Positions 57,520 to 64,000 of a stretch of 64,000 nt of DNA are shown piece by piece. The notes below the pieces were generated by a model that worked only from the letters and a program-made list of their open reading frames with translations, had not been told where the DNA came from and ran no database searches. The DNA is from Phragmites australis (taxonomy: Eukaryota > Streptophyta > Magnoliopsida > Poales > Poaceae): assembly GCF_958298935.1 (NCBI RefSeq), contig NC_084929.1:7998001-8062000 (forward strand), given 5' to 3'. The position numbers were made by a program, and so were the translations under genes. Position 1 is the first letter of the stretch. The number at the start of each line of letters is the position of its first letter.

Positions 57520-58249
57520 TGTGTCACATCCCAAAATGCTAATTATGTAATTATGCATGCATAATTGTCGTCTCATGTGCTTACACATGTTTGTCTATCT
57601 TAGGGATGGTTTAGAGAACTTTGGAGAATCCCTAAATACTTTGGAGAAAGAAAAGAATAGAAGGAGGATAATGAGGGGAGACTTAGGAGATTTCCTAAAT
57701 ACTTTGGTCTCTGCAGAATCCTATCCCAATCACTACTTCCATATATGCACTCCTCACTTTCATGGGTTATAATTGAGCAGCAGCTAGTTTGCCTCATTTC
57801 ACTCCCAGCATGATCATTGATGTCTGCAGTGATCGCCAAGTTCAACGGGTCTTGGCGGTGTGATTGTATGACTCAATTTGATGGGGGATGGCTACTCACC
57901 ACTCGGGCGGCGTCAGTGCTATCCTCCTTGGTGGCTCCTCCTTGGGGGGAGGGGCTGTGGCTCATCCTCGATGGCAGTGGCTCGTCCTCAGTGGCTCCTC
58001 CTCAGCTCGGTCCTCCTCCATGGGGGGACGGGGCATGGGATGGCCCCACCTTGTCAGGGGCGGCGGTGTCGTGGGGTGGCCCTCCTCGTCGGGGAGGGAG
58101 AGTGGGCGGCAGGAGGGGAATGGAGGAAGAGGGTGCGGCGAAAAGGGAGTGGGTGTGGTTAACTTGGGCAGCCTGACGGCATGGGCAAACTTTGTCAATT
58201 GGCTAGTGTTTTCGGGGCCTTGCGCGGATATGTATATAGAAATTATTTC
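57520..58249. other. CACTA-B2 leader-like region with possible insertion
   Basis: The 57520-57830 part starts 'gtgtcacatcccaaaatgc', which looks like foreign repeat sequence, and replaces the N-terminal half of the second gene. The 57880-58140 part is GC-rich on the plus strand and gives long but low-complexity open frames; it parallels the GC-rich leader in CACTA-A (27110-27420). Confidence 0.4.
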
Positions 58250-58386
58250 CACAGGTGGTTACCAATTTCCAGAGGCGGTTCCATAGGTAAACCGCCTGTG
58301 GAAATGCATTTCCACAGGCGGTTTCTTAGGTTAACCACCTGTGGAAGCGTATCGGTGTCTAGTTTTCCCTAAAATCGACACTGATT
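58250..58386 (-). repeat. CACTA-B2 internal repeat array
   Basis: Words of 'ccacaggcggttt' and its complement 'aaaccgcctgtgg' pair as hairpins between the two genes. The position equals the internal array of CACTA-A (26893-27058), with a different word. Confidence 0.7.
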
Positions 58387-58739
58387 ATTTTTTGGAAATA
58401 TTCTTCTATTACATATTAAGCTTCTTAAATTAAAACATATACATGCCCTAAATATAAATTAAAGCATATCATTACTCCATACATGCCCTTGATATAAATT
58501 AAAATATATTCTTACATCATGCATACAAGTCCTTGATACAAATTAAAGCTTATCCTAAATTTATACAAATTTTAGGTTCTATCACATTGGAAAATAATTT
58601 GCATAACATGGCACTATTTGCCTTGAACTGTTTTTCCTACACCATCAAGGCGCATGTAGGGCATCATAGATCTATCGAAGGTTGCTTCTACAAGTTTGAT
58701 CTTCTCTGAATCTCTGAAAGGTGGCATGTCATCGAACTG

Positions 58740-59417
58740 ATTTTATTCCTCCACATTCTCAACTCCGACAATTCTTTGTTTTCCGACAACAACTGCATGC
58801 TTCTTTTCATTTGCGGGGTCGATTATATAGAAAACCTGTGCAACGTGATCAGTGAGTACCCACGGGTCATCTTTGTGGCCTACAATGCTGAGGTCGATAG
58901 TTGTGAACCCGTAGTTGTCCACCGCTACGCCATGTAGGTGTTTGACCCAGTTGCACCGAAAGACGGGGATCTGCAGATTCACTCCATAGTCAAGTTCCCA
59001 GATTTCATCTATAAACCCATAGTAGGTGATCTTTTGCCATGTTGTGTTATAGGCTTCTATTCTAACGCCACTATTTTGGGTCTTGTTCTTCTTGTCATTT
59101 GCTTTAGTGTAAAACATGTACCCATTAATTTAATACGCTTGCCAAGACGTAACTAAACTTGATGGACCACAAGCCAACATTTTCACATTTTTTTATCTAC
59201 AGATTCACCATCTGGAAGGTTTTGGTTCTTCAACCATGTGGTGAAGCGACGCTTGTGCTTTTTCAAGATCCAATCATATGAGCGGCCTTGATTTTCTGTG
59301 TGAAGCTCATTCAGGTGTTGCTCGACGTACGACCCCACTATCTGGAGCTGCTACAAAATGGTGAAATGTGCTTCTTCCACTACTTTGTAATCATGATCGA
59401 TGAATCTTGTGAGATCA
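58740..59417 (-). pseudogene. TNP2-type transposase C-terminus (CACTA-B2)
   Basis: The minus strand from 59417 reads 'LTRFIDHDYKVVEEAHFTIL', a stop, 'QLQIVGSYVEQHLNELHTEN' and 'FTTWLKNQNLPDGESVDKKM'. After a stop and frame change comes 'MFYTKANDKKNKTQNSGVRI', then the DUF4216-like block 'IPVFRCNWVKHLHGVAVDNY' and 'GFTTIDLSIVGHKDDPWVLT', ending around 58743 with 'VVGKQRIVGVENVEE'. It aligns with 25850-26500 of CACTA-A. The rest of the transposase is missing, cut at the copia LTR. Confidence 0.85.
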
Positions 59418-60822
59418 TGTGATGAAAAATTGGTTTGATTGATGAAATTGGTAGAGCAAAGTGATTTATCATAATGACATTTGGTTGATGTTCATGAGTT
59501 GCTAAGATTTGCTTTTATAGTATAGTTGGTTTGATGTGATATCATTAGTTGGGTATACTTATGTTAACGTGTTAGTTTTGCTTGGAGTTTGCGTGGTGTT
59601 GCGTGAATTGATCTTGAGTCAAGTCGGGAAGGACTTGTGCTCATACTCGATTGTTGTTTGATTCATGTGCAGGTGTTGCTCGAAGGCGAACGTGGTCGAT
59701 GACGGATCGACGAACTAAGTTCAGGGAGAACTGAGGTTTGGTGACTAGGTTCAGGAGGAACTGAGTTCGTGGTGATCGAGGATGTCATGTGAGACATTCG
59801 AGCTGAGAGAACAACGCATATGGAGACAAGGTTTCACGATGGACACTGGAGGCGATCTGATCGTGAGAGGACGTGAAGACTATTTCATGTTCAAGTCGGA
59901 GTAGGCACGAGGGAGTCGTGTGGTGGCTGGACGTGAGACAAGAGTTAGTGTTGGAGATGGACTCTGAGTTGGTTATGTATATGCATGTATGCATGGGAGA
60001 TGTGCTTGCATGATTATGTAAGAGTTGTTGGCTAATTAGATTAATTAGCAGAAGTTGGTTGTCCTCTTCTGAATAGAGGAGGATAGAGACTAGATTGAAT
60101 ATGATAAGGAGTTGTAGTTCAATTCGATCACATTTGTGCGTGTGGCTACCCTATAAATAGAGAGCTTTGTTGTATTGGGTAGTAGAGGCGCAGAACAACG
60201 CAGCAGAGACATAGTGAAACTCGAGAGAGAGGTGTTTTGGGATTTTGTGGAAATCCTTGTTGGATGCTTTGGAGAGGCATCTTGTAAACTCATCTATACA
60301 ATGAAAATCAAGTTTCGTAAGTTGATGAGTTGCTGATTTAGAATTTTCTCTATGTTCTATATTCTGCATGTTTGGTTTTGGTTTTCAATTAATCTTGTGC
60401 ATTTATCAAGTTTCATCTTGGTTTAATCCATCCAAAACCTTACTAAAATATCTAGTGTTTGATCTGAGAAAATTTCGAGTGGATTTGATGTGTTCTCAAG
60501 TAGCTTTTGTCAACTCGACTAAGTTTCGATCTACTCGATTCTGGTTGACACAATCTTCTTTGACCAGGCATAATTTGCGATCAACATCTCCGATTTACCC
60601 GATTCTTGTGGTGATAGTTTCATATTTGAATCTAGTTTCTACTGACCAAAATTGAGAATAATCTGACTAGCAGATATTTTTCTACATTAGTTTTACTAGA
60701 GCGTGTACAATCTGTTTCGAGTGGAATACTGAATTTAAATCGAGTTTCGATTTGGGTGAGTTAATCTTTAAATTTAGTTTCCGCAATCATTCACTCCCAC
60801 TCTGATTGGGTATTTTGCTACA
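59418..60822 (+). mobile_element. Ty1/copia 5' LTR
   Basis: The right end 'gggtattttgctaca' is followed at once by the primer site. The left end is set at about 59418, 'tgtgatgaaaa', because CACTA-B2 coding stops there. 'ctataaatag' (TATA) lies at 60151-60160. No second LTR is in the window, so the length of about 1.4 kb is provisional. Confidence 0.65.
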
Positions 60823-60838
60823 ATTGGTATCAGAGCCT
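60823..60838 (+). other. Copia primer-binding site
   Basis: 'ttggtatcagagcc' is complementary to the 3' end of initiator Met-tRNA, the standard primer of plant copia elements. Confidence 0.85.
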
Positions 60839-60876
60839 TAATCCTTTCTAATTTATCTTAATCGGTAATTAGAAAC

Positions 60877-61317
60877 ATGGCTTCAGATAGGTATTCCACA
60901 AAACCTTGTGTTTTCGATGGAGTTGATTTTCAGTTCTGGAAGGCGAAGATGGAGGCCTATATTCAAGCATGGGGCTTTGCAATATGGGAAAAGGTCTACA
61001 AGCCATATGTGGTCCCTGAGAATAATGAAGTGACAGCACAGAACATGTCTCATGTCGAGGTAAACAGCAAGGCAGGAAACCTGATCATCTAAGGCTTGGG
61101 AAGGAGCGACTTTGATCGAGTAATTCATCTCAAATCGGCGTACGAGATATGGAAAGCATTCGATAGTTATCATGAAGGCATCTACTATTAAAGAGATATG
61201 TCAAGATTTATTTAAGAAAGATTACATACATTTTAAGATGATGCCTGGTGAGTCACTAGATGATTAATTTGCTTGGTTTAATAAAATTCTTTGCAATTTG
61301 CATGCTATTAATATTAT
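60877..61317 (+). pseudogene. Copia gag, truncated
   Basis: The start at 60877 reads MASDRYSTKPCVFDGVDFQF, then 'WKAKMEAYIQAWGFAIWEKV', typical of the UBN2-type copia gag. A stop follows 'VNSKAGNLII' at 61090-61092, where relatives read 'NAI..GL'. Further pieces, 'GRSDFDRVIHLKSAYEIWKA' and, after a frame shift, 'LFKKDYIHFKMMPGESLDD', carry on to 61317, where a gypsy LTR interrupts it. Gag forms the particle in the cytoplasm. It is inactive. Confidence 0.82.
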
Positions 61318-62228
61318 TGTTGGGGGAAAAACAAACCAGCCTGAGGATAACGGTCGAAGATCACCATCCAGGTCCCTCCGGAGCCTTGATCTCCGAACCC
61401 TCTATTAAAAGCTCTATCTCCGATATCATCAGATCCTTTCACAGTACTCTTCGCACCTATGAAGCCCTCCCTTGGCTTTGCCGGTTCGACCTCCCGAAGC
61501 CTTCCAAAACATGGCCTCCCGAAGCCTCGGTCCACCGAAGCTTCAACCTCCCTAAGTCCCGGCCCTCTGGGGTCCCGCTTCCCAACGTCTTCACCTCCCT
61601 GTTCTATGCCTCCCGAGGCCTCCCGCCTCAAGATGATCAGGCCACCTTCCTGAAGGCAGCGAGGTGAATCAGCAGGCCCTCGGAAGATCTGCCGTGAGGG
61701 GAGCACTGGTCGTACTTTGCCTGCAAGGAAGTGACCGGCATTAAAGGCTTAGGCTGAATAGACACCACTCTAACATCTCGTCACGATGAGGGCTATCCTA
61801 ACACCCCTGACAGTGCAGCGCTGGGCCGTAATTGGCGACCGGTTTGCCCCTTTCAGGGGGCAGGCAAAACGATAATTACCACGGTGGATATTTATCTCCC
61901 GATAGGATAAAAGGTAGTCATTCGGGATAAGCCTCGGTAATTTGGTCGGACCCCGGATATTTGTACATTATGCTAACTTGTACGCCCAGCTACGCATGGC
62001 CCTATAAATAGGAGGCCATGGTCCTCTGGGCAGAAAAAAGGGGTGAGACGGACACATAACGCACATCACAGTGAACCTGTAATACTCCCCCCAGATAGAT
62101 CCATTTGTTATACTATCAATACATTCGTGGTGTTCCTTCCTCTTAAACTTCATCTCCAAGCTTGAGTCTCCTCCTCAGAAGAAACTCTCGGCATACTTGC
62201 TGGAGCAAGACGAACTCTTGCTCCAACA
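61318..62228 (+). mobile_element. Gypsy 5' LTR (same family as the solo LTR at 42741)
   Basis: The 911-bp LTR starts TGTTGGGGGAAAAACAAACC and ends TTGCTCCAACA, followed by 'gtggcaccgtccgtgggca', the primer-site context common in plant gypsy elements. TATA 'tataaata' lies at 62003-62010. Units with 'cctcccgaagcc' occur at 61485-61640. The downstream LTR is outside the window. Confidence 0.85.
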
Positions 62229-63060
62229 GTGGCACCGTCCGTGGGCATTTCGAACACATAAGTGCTAAGAGAGGTACGAATCCACCAGGAAAACCACTAG
62301 AGAATCGGCTAAACACGCCATACCCACCGTTGCAAGTATGCAACCATATGCATGGCTGTCTCAGCCATACACACCGTATGCATGCACCAGCCCCGCTGCC
62401 GTGTGGGACGGCGTTCCTCCGACCTTGGCCAAACCCAGAACCCTGGGTTGGTACAGGAACTCCAAATAGCACAGAGGCCATCCAGCACCTGCACAACGAA
62501 GACCTCACCGCCTCAGGCACAACGCCTTTGGCAGCAACCCCAACGACAACTCCAAGCTCCGGTGCACCCAGAGACACACGGGTGTGTCCTGCACGGACTA
62601 GGGCGCGGCCACAACACCAACGACTGTCGCACCATCATGACCTTCCGGGAGGAATACCTCGGAAGACAAGTAGAATACCTGACCGCAAAAGGAGCCAGCA
62701 AAGGACGACGCAGAGTTCAGAGGCCTGGGGCAAACTCTGGGGCGAATCCCCAGCCCCTCAACCTTGCACAATCACCACCAACCCTACTACCAATGGTACC
62801 ATACCCAGCAACAAGAACTGAGTCGGGAACACACCGTCACCAGGCTTCAGACAAAGTACCTCCGGAGCTGGGCAGCGGCTAGGGGCCGAGGCGGTCGAGG
62901 ACCGCCTCTCCCGACCAGCCTTCGACCATGCCTCCCACGTGCCGCCGCCAAGCTCTGGACGGATCACCTCAGGAGCCGAGCAATGGCTAAATGCTGAGGG
63001 GGTCAAGCATCACCTCTCCCAGCCTAGCCACAGGCTTCGAGACCGCCAAGCCTCACAATA
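62229..63060 (+). pseudogene. Gypsy gag region, degenerate
   Basis: No single frame spans it. In the frame open at 62352-62882, the segment 'CVLHGLGRGHNTNDC' (about 62590) is a gag zinc-knuckle of the C-x2-H type, followed by 'REEYLGRQVEYLTAKG'. The sequence then becomes repetitive, with Pro/Gly/Arg-rich character, and no protease or RT follows by 63340. This gypsy copy is therefore probably a non-autonomous or internally deleted member. Confidence 0.55.
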
Positions 63061-63344
63061 GAAGCCTTATTACTACAAAGGTACACCCAATGTTAACTAC
63101 CCAGTAGTTTACCTAGTGATCCATTTTTCATGCAGCAAGGTTAGAGTTTGTTGGAGGCCTCCAACCATATTGTTAGAAATCTTTTGCAATAAATAGCTAC
63201 TAAGTAGATGCAGTAGAACATAAGTTACATTCTCATGTAGCATGAGCAGTTGTTTAACCTAGCTATGTTTCATGCTACAACTAGCTTCTTATTGCCAACA
63301 GTAGACTGCAAAACTTAGCTAGTGTAAACCATGCAACATCCATG
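63061..63344 (+). other. Non-coding spacer inside the gypsy element
   Basis: No gene or repeat was recognised between the gag remnant and the tandem array. Confidence 0.5.
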
Positions 63345-64000
63345 CACTCCTGCAGACGCATCGTGCCTAGGTCGCCTTGGGGGCGTGTCTGCCCAGGTTT
63401 TCTGGAAGTCATTGTGTGGCCTCGGAAGTGTAGTTGCCACGTATTAAGGGATTTCCTTGATAGACCGTGTTACGGCGCCCTCGGGGGATTTCTCCGGAGG
63501 CTCGACAAGCCCACGCACCAGTAAGCAACGCTTGCCTAAACCCAACGTCACCTGAAAAGGTTTCCCGGAGGGTACGCTTTGCCCTGGTAGGAAGTGGAGC
63601 CTACACACCGTGGGCATAGCATGCCTCGGTCACCTAGAAGGCAAGACTGCCTAGGTTTCCTTGCAAGGTATTATGTAGCCTCGATAGTGTGTGGACGCCG
63701 CATATCAGGGGACTGCCCTGATGTGAGGATGCAGTGCTCTGAGGAATGTTGTCGCAAGGAATCCTCTCTGCACGACATGCTTATATACCACAGGCGCCGC
63801 TTATGCCTAGGTCACCTGCAAGGTAGATTATGCCTAGGGTGCCCTGGAAGGCATTGAACAGCTTCGGTCATATGAATGCCATGCACCAGGGCACATCCTT
63901 GGTGGATAGTGTTGCGGTGCTCCCCGGGCGTTTCCTTGGGAGCACGTCAAGCCTACACACTGCGGGCATAGCATGCCTAGGTCACCTGGAAGGAAAGACT
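63345..64000 (+). repeat. Tandem array, about 176-bp period, running off the window
   Basis: Homologous unit starts ('gcatagcatgcctaggtcac' and variants) occur near 63357, 63613, 63790 and 63965. The last spacings are 177 and 175 bases; the first is about 256 and includes extra sequence. Each unit also holds 'gcctcgatagtgtg', 'caggggactgccctgatg' and 'gtgttgcggtgctc'. It probably lies between gag and the 3' LTR of a gypsy element, where tandem repeats are common. Confidence 0.75.

Larger units (their letters stand above)
51369..59417 (-). mobile_element. CACTA-B2: minus-strand CACTA, split by a CRM-like element and cut by copia
   Basis: Reading the minus strand: transposase C-terminus (59417-58740), AT-rich spacer, internal array (58386-58250), GC-rich leader-like region (58140-57880), second gene with Ulp1-like domain (57480-55672), the CRM-like insertion (55666-51819), then the remaining 3' part with a purine-rich tract (51660-51540) and subterminal repeats to about 51369. 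The right terminus (complement 'gggggttttggatccgttaatg') is degenerate. It belongs to the same family as CACTA-B1. Its 5' end is lost at the copia LTR. Confidence 0.75.

Noticed and set aside
57878..58286. Overlapping 90-130-codon frames on both strands
   Set aside because: They follow from GC-rich leader sequence of CACTA-B2; all frames are open because stop codons are rare there.

Overview
This window looks like grass (Poaceae) nuclear DNA, probably from a panicoid-type genome, and nearly all of it is nested transposable elements. The evidence is the set of families present: MuDR-type MULEs, CACTA elements with 'cagtgccggtt' subterminal arrays, Tat/Athila-like and CRM-like Ty3/gypsy elements, and Ty1/copia LTRs with a 'TGGTATCAGAGC' primer site. 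I found no intact host gene. The only recognisable host gene is a broken 3' fragment of a UDP-glycosyltransferase near 9.6 kb. The genus is not determinable by eye.

Layout. 1-7118: right-hand part of a decayed MULE (MULE-1). 7119-9454: 3' part of a CACTA element (CACTA-B1). 9455-11953: gene fragments and a possible MITE. 11964-19288: a complete-ended MULE (MULE-2) with terminal inverted repeats and a 10-bp target duplication. 19299-22093: unassigned sequence, then an LTR-like segment. 22094-33413: a complete-ended CACTA (CACTA-A, target duplication CAT) with two genes. 33414-40192: an LTR-retrotransposon-like repeat split by CACTA-C (35515-37747, duplication TAG), which holds remnants of CACTA-D. 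40193-44430: minus-strand gypsy pol, split by CACTA-E (duplication ATT) and a solo LTR (duplication GTAAT). 44914-45325: a short relative of CACTA-E. 45332-47560: a gypsy LTR split by a solo copia-like LTR (duplication CTATC). 48213-50918: a pseudogene with the 'putative gypsy type transposon' domain. 51369-59417: a minus-strand CACTA (CACTA-B2) split by a CRM-like gypsy (51819-55666, duplication CCTCC) and apparently cut by a copia LTR at about 59418. 61318 to the end: a gypsy element inserted in the copia gag, ending in a tandem array of about 176 bp period.

The most interesting theme is gene content. Both MULEs carry the same three-gene set in the same order: MURA transposase, a plant mobile domain (PMD) protein, and a small two-exon protein (ORF3) with a GRF-like zinc-finger motif and a charged coiled-coil tail. 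ORF3 has its own TATA promoter, preceded in both copies by degenerate tandem repeats. Because two independent insertions keep the set, the PMD and ORF3 genes look like standing parts of this MULE family rather than chance captures. In parallel, the CACTA family pairs a TNP2-type transposase with a second protein that ends in a Ulp1-like cysteine protease fold with recognisable His and Cys motifs.

Decay follows two routes. The CACTA-A transposase stays in one frame over about 3.3 kb but has five stop codons, several of which fit C-to-T change at methylated cytosines. MULE-2 and the CRM-like element instead have large internal deletions.
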